Source: Flammula alnicola (taxonomy: Eukaryota; Basidiomycota; Agaricomycetes; Agaricales; Strophariaceae). Taken from it: a stretch of 64,000 bases of DNA. The position numbers and the translations under genes are program-made. Location of the stretch: the NCBI GenBank assembly GCA_015499995.1, contig JADNRV010000059.1:124001-188000 (forward strand), given 5' to 3'. Each line of letters starts with the position of its first letter. The first letter of the stretch is position 1. The notes beneath the pieces were generated by a model. It ran no database searches. It worked only from the letters and a program-made list of their open reading frames with translations, and had not been told where the DNA came from. Below, piece by piece: positions 33,098 through 42,968 of this stretch.

Positions 33098-33864
33098 GCC
33101 ACACTCACCTTTCTGAGACTCAAAAAACTATCAAGATCACTTCCGACTGTGAATACCATTATCAGAATATGCAATACAAATGTGCAACCAAAGTGACAAA
33201 CCAAACTCCGTGTACCAATGTCCCTCTCAATTGCCCTATCTGCTCCACATCTCCGAATTCACGTCAGAAAACATTCTGGAAATATGAATTCATGTCTCAT
33301 ATGATGGAAAATCATCTAAATGAAGCAAACGAGCTTCCTTTTATCTCATTAGAGCTCTGGGCAACAATGCATATCAGCAAATGGGAAGGGATGAAGATGG
33401 ACATACCTCAGGAAAAGACTGAATACTGGAGAGAATCCCACCAGGTTCTTGATAGTGATGATATACAGGCCATACAACAGGCCATTGATGAAGGCGAGGA
33501 CAATAATTTTGGTGATGGTGGTGAGGAAGAGGTCGAAGACACGGAAGATACTTGGCATTCACGCAAATGAGCCATCTCGATTGAATCGTCGTCGTCGTCA
33601 AGAGCTGCATCACCCAAAAAGAAGCATCAGGCTTCTTAGGTCATCAATAGCTTCTTCGATGTGTATACTATTAACTATTATATATGACTTATGCATCACA
33701 ATTTTGAAGATAATGTGTTATCTACATTACTGATGTGTCTCGATTGGGAGCTCCTGCCTAATCTGTTCGACCCTTACCTTGCCGGAGCTCATCCTAATTT
33801 GGACGCTGATGGGTACGAGACGGGGGGAGTTGGTGTTTCAGAATCTTCCAGCTGTAGTCCCTTG

Positions 33865-34217
33865 GTGGTGATATTGCTATGAGGACCCTTTAGAGGCTTT
33901 GTTTTTTAACCTGACCTCTGCATGTAATGTACCTTACCTAGATGTTACGATGATGGCTTCGCTTATCGAAGCCAGTATATAAGTTGGACATCTTCATATT
34001 GCTACGGTAGCTTTTATCTTAACACCCCACGTAGAACACACCCAACATACAGAGTGCTAGTTCTCTTAGGTGATCCTAAGAGCTCAAACCTACTTTGAAA
34101 TGCACTAGCATTTCACTTTTTTGAACTACAATCATATTATTGGTTGTATACTACTTAAGCTACCAAGCTACATATAAATACCCCTACGAAAAACCCCTAT
34201 AATGTTGACAAGCCAAG
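33865..34217. other. Sequence outside the 9.76-kb transposon; nothing recognised
   Basis: Begins with the right-hand target duplication and continues as AT-rich sequence with a CTAAGAG/CTCTTAG pair near 34060-34085. No gene supported. Confidence 0.3.
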
Positions 34218-35800
34218 ATGTCATCTAACATTAATATACCAAGTCCCACGGGCTTGTCCGCAATGTCGCGGTCGCCGCGCATGAGCGAACAAGCTCTGAA
34301 TTCACCAGCTGAGCATGGCTTTGAAGCCCGAGCTGGTACTGCAATGTTGCACTCGACAGGCGCAAGTTTACAGGGCGTAGATACTCCAACTCCTCAGGCA
34401 AGAGCAGGGAGTGAAACATCATGATCTAGACAACCATTTGATAAAATGATGGGTAGCCAGACTGAGGCACCATCATTGATGTCCCATCACACGGGTACAA
34501 TCAGGACATCCAAAATACCACAATGCAGGCACACACTGCATGCAGAGTCCGGACACTAATGATTTGATGCGATGATATGGAATGGGAACAAATGTTCCCA
34601 TCGCACAAATGGACACACTATTGGCAGAGAAATTAATGCTATTTTGGGAGGACTTCACTGAAATTCAAGTACCTACTAATAGATATTCGGAACTAGTTTC
34701 TGAGGCACTTTCGAGTATGATCCTTGCTCAGAGTGCAAGGAGCATGCCTCCAGGAAATCCTAATGATGAAGATTATGTCTTGTCAGTCATGAAACATGTT
34801 GGACTTACTGTAAAGTTTTACATGAATATGATGCAAAGGAATGTGACTAAAGATAGAAATCAACATATACCCATTCCTGAGAATTATCTTGAGATAGTTC
34901 AAGATGAATATGCGAGCCGCTGCTCGGGCTCGATGGTACAAATTCATGTGCCTATTCCGAGGGTGCCTATTAATAATTCTCTTGACTTACCTGTGAGAGA
35001 CAATGAAGATCAAGTATCTATTGAATACCTGGAAACTAATCAGCTGTCCATGTCTAACCTGGGATCATGAGATACAGAATTATATATGTCTGTTAACTCA
35101 AGAATGCTGAATGTATATCACACTCAGGGACTTGAGATGGAGCAAAATAATAGCTCACCCAGACAGCAGAATAACTCTGCTTCAGTATGATTTGTGCGAG
35201 ATATACAATCTCCTGTGGTGAAAAAGGAGAATTCTCCAGTATATATACCAGGAGATGGAGATGATAGTGTCATTACTGAGGCTGCGCAACAGATTATCCA
35301 ATGTGGAATTATTACACGTGTGCAGTTAATTGAGCTGGCTGATTGCTATAAAGTTCCAGGAACTTCATCCATTGGAATAGCAAATGACCTATGAGATAGA
35401 GTAGTGCTGCAACAAATCTGAGATGCAGATATTAAAAATACTGGAAGGTCTCATTACTCTGACCAAGGTATTCAAAGGAAAAATAATGTCGTAATTGGTT
35501 ATGAGAAGTATGTATGAGCAGAGTCAATCTCGAGACTATGAGTTTCAAGATTACAATTTGGCTCCGCGAAAACTGTGATTACACCTTTCAAGGCTTGCAA
35601 GATAATTTACCGAAGGCAATAGAAGCAGTTGCACTTGACACAATTCGGAAATGGGAACACCGGATGTATCGGTGGATGGATCCTATCGAGTTGGACTCTC
35701 AGCTCGTGATGCTCAATTCAAAGTCAAACAATTCAGCATGAGGAAGTACACATCTCACTGACGTGTCCCAGAGTCCCTCGCAAGACAGTTTGATTGATTA
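34218..35800 (+). pseudogene. Decayed plus-strand ORF chain of an unidentified mobile element
   Basis: Consecutive plus-strand open segments are separated mainly by TGA codons: 34218-34424, 34582-35070 (contains DTLLAEKLMLFWEDFTEIQV), 35194-35394 (EAAQQIIQCGIITRVQLIEL) and 35514-35741. Near the end a frame gives WEHRMYRW then YRVGLSARDAQFKVKQFSMR with KYTSH*RVPESLARQF, a basic tail resembling the C-terminal ends of some Agaricomycete transposon ORFs. No catalytic motif is seen. The repeated TGA interruptions fit C-to-T or G-to-A decay of one long ORF. Confidence 0.45.
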
Positions 35801-35948
35801 GATTACTGTTATCATATCTTATTGCATCCATATATGTACATACCTTCCATATATAGTTATTATTACATAAGCTGGCCAAATCAGCTGTGTGGAAATATTT
35901 TATCTCTGTCAGTTTTGAAGTAAATAAAAAATGGTCCAGTAGTTTTGA

Positions 35949-36470
35949 TCAGCTTGCTAAAAGAAACATTTTTACCAGACCGATAAGAAAAAGGGCAATT
36001 TTTTGGCCCAGAAATTTCTTTGTACAAAAGTAGTGGTGACTAAGTCTGGTGCACCATAGCATTATGCTATCTTCAGGGACCTCCGTGATAAGTACACTAC
36101 TATTAACGGGTGCACTATTCACTATCCCTTCATCACTTTCTGATTCTTCTGAATCAGTTACATCTTCAATAGTGACCATGAAGTTGTTGTTCATGGGCAT
36201 AGTAGGAATGTACATATGCGTAACTTGATGCATCATTTCTTTCATGACCCCTGGTGATGATCCTAGCACTTGGCCGATTGTCACACCAATAGGCGTGTTT
36301 AGGATAGCTTCAGCAACCTTGCAGTTTAACGTGCCTTTCTGTACTGGAGCCTGAGTTTGGTACATGGGTCCTGCCTTCTCAGGTGCTGGTCTTTCCTTGT
36401 CTGTTCTTGCAACTTCAGTGAGTGGAGGGACTTCGAGGAATGGAAACTCTGGGGTGGTTGGGTTTCCACT
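35949..36470 (-). pseudogene. Ty3/Gypsy polyprotein fragment C (gag-protease junction)
   Basis: Minus-strand reading FPFLEVPPLTE then NCKVAEAILNTPIGVTIGQV with LGSSPGVMKEMMH, and an acidic stretch VTIEDVTDSEESESDEG. This resembles the region just upstream of the aspartic protease in Gypsy polyproteins of basidiomycetes, and is comparable to 52290-52523 in this window. The protease core itself is not recognisable downstream. It is truncated at 36470 by an LTR fragment in the opposite orientation. Confidence 0.55.
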
Positions 36471-36489
36471 AAAGATGCTTAGTGCGGGG

Positions 36490-36700
36490 TGTGTGTGAAC
36501 TACTAGATAATCAAGTAGTCACTTTTAATAGACCTGGTAATGTCTACTAAAGGAATACTATCAAGTCTAACTTGCTTCACTTTTTAATAACTACTCTTTA
36601 CTACACTCAAACACCCAAATCAATGTTTAGTTGACTTAGTTCATCCAAGGGGAGGATAATAGTTTTATAATATGGATACCTGATAGTAGGTGCATGATAA
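36490..36700 (+). repeat. LTR family U, 5' fragment (plus orientation) with polypurine-like lead
   Basis: TGTGTGTGAACTACTAG begins at 36490 after AAAGATGCTTAGTGCGGGG (36471-36489), a plausible polypurine tract. The sequence matches the reverse complement of 44520-44724 and stops at the Harbinger fragment at 36701. Confidence 0.7.
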
Positions 36701-37480
36701 GGCTGCGTTCGGACTCAGAATGTCACATTTTGATGGCATTCTGAGCGACATTCTCAAGCACGTGAGATTCTGTGTGACAGCTAAATATAGTAATGATAAG
36801 ATCAATGTGAAATCAGTGAATCTGTAGGCTCAACGAACGCTCGATTTGAAGCCTTTCTGTCATTCTGCCATGCCTTCCGACAATGAGCGGGCTGTTACAC
36901 AGCAGCGAGTACTCACAGCAACAGCATACTTTCTTCATATCATTGGAATTGCAGCAACTCTCTATCAACAGGCCAATTATTGGCAGCAACCATATCATAC
37001 TTCGGCGCTTTCTGGAGCAGCTTGGGTCAACGAGCTGCCAATTCACGGCCATCCTGACCGTATTTTCAATGAACTTGGGATGCAACTACATGTTTTCACC
37101 ACTTTTTGCGCCAATCTACAACTTCTTTGTGGCTTCACCACGTCGTGCAATGGGGTTACCGTGGAAGAGCAAGCTGCAATATTTCTGTATGCCTGCGTCA
37201 CTGGTTTATCAGTATGCCATCTAGGCAAGAGATTTCAGTGATCCAATGAAACAATATCCAAGTAATTATTTGTCCCTTTTCAAATTTATAATGTCTGATT
37301 CAATATACATGACAGATACTTTAAAAAAGTTCTTTTTGCTGTCTCTGCTGGTCCATTCTATGACCACTACGTCAAGCTCCCAGATCTCGACTCCAACCTC
37401 TCCGATTACATCCGCAAAAATTCTAAATTCTTCACTAGTACCTACCACCCTTTATGATATACCTTAAACAAATGCCAGCA
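36701..37480 (+). pseudogene. PIF/Harbinger transposase fragment
   Basis: The left end GGCTGCGTTCGGACTCAGAA directly follows TAA within the LTR fragment, fitting the TWA target preference of PIF/Harbinger. The ORF at 36846-37241 (+) reads AAWVNELPIHGHPDRIFNEL and VTVEEQAAIFLYACVTGLSV then CHLGKRFQ. After an intron it continues KYFKKVLFAVSAGPFYDHYV with KLPDLDSNLSDYIRKNSKFF (about 37310-37430). This is the N-terminal HTH part of DDE_Tnp_4 transposases. The DDE catalytic domain is missing; sequence is lost before 37639, where an LTR fragment begins. Confidence 0.7.
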
Positions 37481-37638
37481 CAGTCATCTGTATCCTTCCA
37501 AGTGTAGTTATGAAATGAAATGCCCTAGACAAATGAAATGGAATATTTTAATTTCTTTCCAGAGAATATATCATAACTGGTATAGAGATATTTCATAAAT
37601 GTCTAGCTACTTATTTTATATCTATGTGGCAACTTCCC

Positions 37639-38441
37639 TGTAACACCATAGAATACAAGAAATTTACCACCCATGAGATACAAGTGCTTAAGTGTTATAT
37701 CTTAAGTGTTTCACCTCTAAGTACTAAGTAGCTTCAAAGCAAGAGTCCCATAATATAAAAGAAACCAAGTAACAATATTTACAAGCTGTTAAAAATAAGA
37801 CCGCAAGTCTAAGTGTGCTTCCAAGTCAAAGAAAGAGAGTAATAAGCCAAGGAACCTGTCTAAAGTGACTTGTTCAAAACCTACCCTTTGTCAAAGGACA
37901 TCTGGGGACCTGGACTTTAGTGTCAGTAGACGAAGCGTCTATGTGCCTCTGGCCATTGTTTAGGGACTGTAGTGTCAGCAGATAAGAAGTCTGTGTGCCT
38001 CTTTCCACAAGTAGAGTTTTTGAGACAAGTAAAGACAAGTTAAAGGGCATAGAGCCATCTTCTCAATTGGAGAACAAGTAAAGCGAGATCAGTTAGCAGT
38101 TTGTGCATAGAGCACTAGTTTCAGAATCACAGTTATGAATCTACAACCCAGTCTATTAGACTTAAAATGACCCATTGGCTATTAACACATCTAAGGCCTT
38201 GCCCGAAACTGTTACTTAGTTAGAAACCTTCTTTTATCGCAACCTTTCATCAGATATCGATACTATAAAACTGTTATCCTCCCCTTGGATGAATTAATTC
38301 AACTAACAATTAATTTGGGTGTTTGACACGTAGACTAGTAGTATTAAAAGTGAAGCAGCTTAGATTTGATAGTGATCCTTTAATAGACATCACAGAGTCT
38401 ATTAAACACAACTACTTGACTATCCAGGAAGTTCACACACA
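37639..38441 (-). repeat. LTR family U fragment (minus orientation)
   Basis: Matches 43917-44724 of the best LTR copy over its whole length: starts TGTAACACCATAGAATACAA and ends GTTCACACACA, followed by the reverse complement of the polypurine-like tract (38442-38460). Against 42969-44724 it shows many CpG-to-TpG/CpA differences. Confidence 0.75.
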
Positions 38442-38462
38442 TCCCGCACCAAGCATCTTTAT

Positions 38463-39140
38463 CGTGTAAATAATGCCTGCAGGCAATAGATATAGGACGC
38501 TCCTGACTTCCACGTACCATGCACATCATACATGCATCTCAGCTAGCAGTGCCGCTTTCTTCTGGATCTGTGGCTATTGATGCTGGTTCCTTCTTGCCTT
38601 TCTCGTCCTATTACCACTTTTGGTAGTCTCCCAGGTAGAGGGTAGAGCGTGCATCTAACTAATGTGTCCGCATCCTGTATATCTCTCAGTAAGTCACAAG
38701 ATATGCTCACTAGTGACCACCACATTCACATCTAGCTTTTACTAGCCGTCTCATGCTCCTAGCCATAGTATTTTATAGCTAGCTTGTTTAGCAATACATT
38801 GATTGTACTGAATTCGCCGCGCACCATTTCCAAAGGATCCAGAAGTCTTTAATTTATTCCCCATGGTGCATTTATGCCTTGCTAGTCATTTGTGACTTAT
38901 GCGTTCTGTGTTTCACTGTTTTCTAACTTTTAACTGTCTCCCAGCTTATCATACAGACTCAGCTAGCTCTGAACCATGTCTGATTACCATTATCACAGGT
39001 TATATGACTGCTAGTAGTTGCATAGCTAGGCCTTAGACTACTAACATGGGTGCGTTATAGTCTCTCTGTCTCGGTTATATTCCATAGGTAAAAGATAATA
39101 TAATGCGAAATTCATGCATGGCCTGTTTGCGGCCCTATCA
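38463..39140. repeat. Repeat R1, copy a (partner 50455-51150)
   Basis: About 680 bp in direct orientation with 50455-51150; shared anchors include TGACTTCC, CCTATTACCACTTTTGGTAG, GGTAGAGGGTAGAGCGTGCA and AGCTAGGCCTTAGACTACT. Both copies end in CCTATCA. The left side is cut by the LTR fragment. In the partner the unit is the right half of a 1.4-kb TG...CA insertion, so this is probably part of an LTR of another retroelement. Confidence 0.7.
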
Positions 39141-39900
39141 CCGACACTGCGCTTGCAGAGTTAGACGACCTTGATGAGGACCTGGCTCACTTGGAGGCCT
39201 GTGAAATGGCCAAGTAGTTTTGGCACCTGGTAAGTCCTATCTTTATCTTTACTTCTTTTATCTAGCCAATACTGACTTGTATTTTTACAGACATATATTC
39301 ACTTCTCCTGTACTCTCTTGGGACCTAAACATTTTTATGTAGTATATTGCCCCATATCTTGTTATCTTTTGGTATCTTGTATTGTACTAGCTTCGCTTCT
39401 TAGATAGTTTTTAAGGGTCTATCTTCTGTAGTTTTAGCTAGTGCTTGTCTTTATCTTTGTTTTTAAAATGTAAAATCCTTATCTTGTTGCTTGAATTGTA
39501 GTCTGATTAATCAGTTTCGCTTCAAAGAGTGTCTGCAGACTCTCCTTATATTGCTATAAGTATCTGAGACTATCTTTTAAGCATTCTTTAAGACTTCATG
39601 GCCTTACTTGACTAGGTTTATGATGTAAAATTCATAGTCAAATCGCAAAATTTTGTGGTAACCATAGATGCTCTTATGCATCGGCTGGTCGTTCTGCATG
39701 CACACACCCTGTACCTCTCCCCCAACTTAAAATCAACTGTCCCAGTTGGTCCAAGTCCATACTAGAGATCAGTTACTATGTGCGGTTCATCCTAGAAAGT
39801 AGCGTACTGTGATCGGTTGCCCGGAATCAATTTTTACGCACTTTCTCTTTCAATATAAAACCGAGACATTGGACACTAGTGCTCCCCATGGCTTCTAACA
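39141..39900. other. AT-rich spacer in the transposon cluster
   Basis: Contains a short acidic plus-strand reading (DTALAELDDLDEDLAHLEAC) at about 39145-39218, possibly the relic of a larger ORF. Otherwise nothing is recognised. Confidence 0.3.
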
Positions 39901-41045
39901 ACCAAGTAGATGCATCTAACACCCCTCCGGCTTATAATCAAAAACCTCTGTGACATATGGGATGGTCGTTCCCATACTACTCCCGAGGAACAAGTCACCA
40001 TCAAGGAGGCAAGGTTTACCACTCTTTTCAATGCTGCTCACAACCTTGACACTGCTCAAATTTGCCTTCAAGACAAGTATCCTATTCCCAAGTTTACCGT
40101 GTTTATGCAGGCTTTCATGCATCACTCATTATTTATTTCCTCATTCACATCATTATTTCTCGTCTTATTTCATTTGATGCCATCCCCGAGGGTACTGTCC
40201 ATGGACAGGAATCTGCTGGATTCTACTGCATTCTAAATGGACTCTGGTTCCGTTTAATCAGTACTCCGTGCGAGCATTTTGGTGGCGAGATGGCCAGAAG
40301 GATGTACATGCTTATGCATTCCCCCACTCTCCCTGCCTATCTGCAGTCCAACACTGTTCGTCTTATCATTTCTTACATGTCATTTGCTTTCTTAACTTCT
40401 ATGGGTAACTCTTAGACCACTCATTTGGCCTGGAAACTTGCTAGCAAAGGTGTAGACAAGGTTATCCAGCATGTAGAGGATAAGTGCATTGTCTGTTACT
40501 TAGTCAGCATGCACATTCATGCATTCCGTGACCTTCAGTTACAGCTTGCTCCTAAGCCTAGACATAGCTGCAGAGTTCCTACCCATCTCATTCATTACTT
40601 AGTGCAGTGTAGTGTTTCCTTGCTCACTTGTAGCCCCTTCATCAAAGTTGAAGTACTCTTACATCCCAAAATAGTAATGATTGATTGGTGCTCTTACGAG
40701 GCACTGATTGCAAATCATTACACATCTATTAATAGAACACAGAAATCGCTACTTGCGCACTTTGGAAAGAAAACATTTTTCATTAAGAATTGAGAGACAT
40801 AGCGATGCACATAGATACAGATAGGATCGACTGAGGTGCTCTCAGTCAGACCGGCTGCATAGACAGCAATTTTACTCTGCTGTGTGGCTAAAGTTTTAAC
40901 GCACCTACAGATCACTTGTGCTTTTGACAGTCTCAATCCTAAGTCCAAGTACACTATAAAAGCTAGCCAGGACCCAGCATTTCAACCTGCTTCAGCATCT
41001 CTGCTTGGCACCCACTGTCTTTTCTGTTATTATGTCATCTCTTCC
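39901..41045 (+). pseudogene. Decayed plus-strand ORFs of an unidentified retroelement-like gene
   Basis: Open segments at 39910-40236 and 40062-40793; the second is continuous except for one TAG at 40413-40415 (GNS*TTHLAWKLAS). Text such as LNGLWFRLISTPCEHFGGEM and VDKVIQHVEDKCIVCYLVSM is protein-like but not assignable. A third piece at about 41026-41046 reads MSSLP and would continue at 48737 if the 7.7-kb TIR element between them were removed. Confidence 0.4.
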
Positions 41046-41389
41046 CATCAGGAAAAACACTTTTGCCCCAGGTCATCCCAGGAAAAATTGGCTGGAAGAG
41101 GTACTATAATGTGCTCTGAGGGCATCCTGGGGCACCTTGGATACTCCTGTAAGGTCACTTTTGGACCTATGACAAGTTAGATAAGATCAAGTTTCCCAGG
41201 CCATCCCAGAGCAACTTGGGTCAACCTACACATGTCCTAGGTTACATGCATCCTAGGTTGCATATTGCTTGAATTTGGCCAATCATTCAGGAACTCAATG
41301 TTCAATTTGTATAAAATATATGAAATGTAATTAATTAGATTAATATACAGGTTCTGAATCTAATATAGGTACAAGCAAATTACATTATG

Positions 41390-42965
41390 TATCTAAGAGA
41401 CTCAGAAGTGACGACCAGTGCTGGGTCTGCCCCAACAGGCCTCGAGATCATGCCCTCGAAGCCACTAGCAAATCCTCCTGCAACGGCACTAGCAACATGT
41501 CCAAGGCGGCGTGCACTGCTGCCATGCCCACCATTGCGGCAGGCTTCGAGGTCATTGTTCTCCTCAAAGTCTCATGCCTCCAATTCGAAGTCCTCAAGGT
41601 CGTGCTCAGAGACCTCTTCTGATGCGCTGCCATGTCTGTGGCTGCCATGCCCACCGCCTGAACCCCGACCTCTGCTCTCGCAACTGCGACTGCTCTCGTT
41701 CAACAGCCGCTACTTTCTGTAGCTCCGTGCACCCACCCACAAGCCACGAGGAATCCATGTCATAGCGATCGACAGCCAACACAAACAATCACCTCTTGAA
41801 CGTCGGACGATGGCGAATAACGACCACATAAGCATCCATGGACAGGGAGGAGGCCGGGTGGGGTGCTGGTGGTGGTGGATTGCGGCGAGTGCCCGGAGGT
41901 GTCAAGAGGCAAGGGCTTGATCTGGTGATGTGTATGTATGGCGCGGCGAATATGTTGTCAGAGTTGGAGGCGAGCTATATGACTTGGATTTGTTTGGGGC
42001 CACTGAACAAACATACCAGCCCCGGATGTGCGCAGATGATGACAGCGTCAAAGGCAACGCTGTCGAGGGGGCGATGGGCAATGGGTCTAGTTTGATGAAC
42101 CCCATGTTGCCTGCATGGGAAAACACGAGTTGTCCTCGCGAGGGCATGAGGAATGAGGTCGACGTTTGGTGCAACGGTGGCGGAGCGTGCTCGATGTCTG
42201 TCGGTCCCTCGCCAGTCATCGTCCTTGTAACAGGGGCAGCAGTCATGGTGGTGTGGTTGTTGGAACGGGGTAGCTGGTGGGGCTTGGTGACCGAGTGCCC
42301 ATGGTCGATGGTGGGCGGCAGTGCAAATGTAAGAGGAGACAACACCATCGAAGGCCGCCTGCATGCCGATGCCGCCGATGCACGTTGAGGGGCAAAAGTT
42401 GGGACAAGGGACGGGGGTTCCGCGATGGCATTGAACGTGGGGTTGGATGGTGGTGGTGGTACGCATGGTGGTGGTACGTGTGCTGCTGCTGCTGCAGGTG
42501 TTGTGGATGTTGGTGCTAGTGGTATTGAGGTTGGTGGTGGTGGGTATGCGAACGGTGCTGCAGTGTCGCATCCTCCACAACCATGCTCGTCGGTGTAGGC
42601 AGCGTCGACGCCCGAGACCCGCTCGAGTATGACAGTGCAGGCTCCAACGATGAGCCTCCTCCACTCGAGCCTGCACTACTCCAACCCGCTAAACCAGAAC
42701 TTGCACTCACACTCGCACTGGAGGGCCCCGCAGTGTGCGAGGAGAACATTGAGGTCATCGGCGGGGTGAGCATGGACTCGTGTTTTGCCACACTCATCGC
42801 ACTAACCGCACTGGCCCCAGCATTTGAGGAGGATGCAGACGAGCTGGCGGACCGCAGGAGGTCAGCCGCACCGCGTATTGATGGCCTTGGCGTGCTGGAC
42901 GCGGACGACATCACGGTCATGTCGCCGATGCACCTGGGGTGTGGTGCAGTCATCGTCGATGCTCC
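41390..42965 (-). pseudogene. GC-rich Ser/Pro/His-rich ORFs, possible captured host sequence
   Basis: This block is much GC-richer than its surroundings. Minus-strand readings include SSASSTPRPSIRGAADLLRS with Ser/Ala repeats (42516-42953), a His/Thr/Pro-rich stretch, and an open frame up to 41902 containing VPPPPSNPTFNAIAEPPSLV, FALPPTIDHGHSVTKPHQLP and GNMGFIKLDPLPIAPS. Further down, EEVSEHDLEDFELEA*DFEE (about 41600) has an in-frame stop. Several frames are involved, so introns or frameshifts must be assumed. No family recognised. Composition suggests a captured host gene piece encoding a disordered, possibly regulatory, protein. Confidence 0.35.
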
Positions 42966-42968
42966 CGC

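Larger units (their letters stand above)
24558..33570 (+). pseudogene. Large transposase gene of the 9.76-kb element, interrupted
   Basis: Candidate ATG 24558 (MAPTSKVYTGF). Recognisable exons: a Cys-containing N-terminal domain at 25036-25500 (LIEWMAGSIWDTYTYQQYND, CDACFSLLN, HTPWKFLNARQLKNLL), then SLSANRCISRLQKKLNDY (about 25555-25605). After foreign sequence the catalytic part runs 28985-31890 in one frame: VIDGVAIEEAIWFDFKC, CHHGKDATVLGLAP, TLATDGESSFRRL, TCDPKHIIKRFATM, LLLNPTDKQNVPKAVNLIQS, and a C-terminal zinc-finger-like CHLCGQIFRINDMRNHVGMH. TGA stops at 29161 and 29749 replace Arg codons. An intron at about 31892 contains a solo LTR. The next exon (IGPNPCGWCGRSG, about 32464-32513) is split by an MITE and resumes at 33098 (THLSETQKTIKITSDCEYHY), ending in an acidic tail at 33570. 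The family is common in Agaricomycete genomes, usually as hypothetical proteins. Confidence 0.75.
24106..33864 (+). mobile_element. 9.76-kb P-element/THAP9-like DNA transposon with 83-bp TIRs and 8-bp TSD
   Basis: Both ends read inward from CAAGGGACTACAGC. The left TIR is 24106-24188 and the right TIR is 33781-33864. They match over about 83 bp, differing by a handful of transitions and one indel. The identical octamer GTGGTGAT flanks the element (24098-24105 and 33865-33872), a perfect 8-bp target duplication. It contains one plus-strand transposase gene that explains mobility, plus nested later insertions: a solo LTR, an hAT-like MITE and a 3.4-kb block. P-type and KDZ-type elements make 8-bp duplications. 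Assignment to the P/THAP9 superfamily is inferred from the spacing of DG-, TDGES- and DPKH-type motifs and needs profile searches. Confidence 0.85.

Noticed and set aside
24106..33864. Interpreting the ends as LTRs of a retrotransposon
   Set aside because: The repeats are inverted, not direct, and the duplication is 8 bp; the encoded gene is a transposase-like protein without RT or integrase.
41902..42431. Plus-strand ORFs opposite the GC-rich block (41930-42388, 42277-42519)
   Set aside because: Gly/Arg/Val-rich complements of Ser/Pro/His-rich minus-strand readings; the minus strand has the more protein-like composition.
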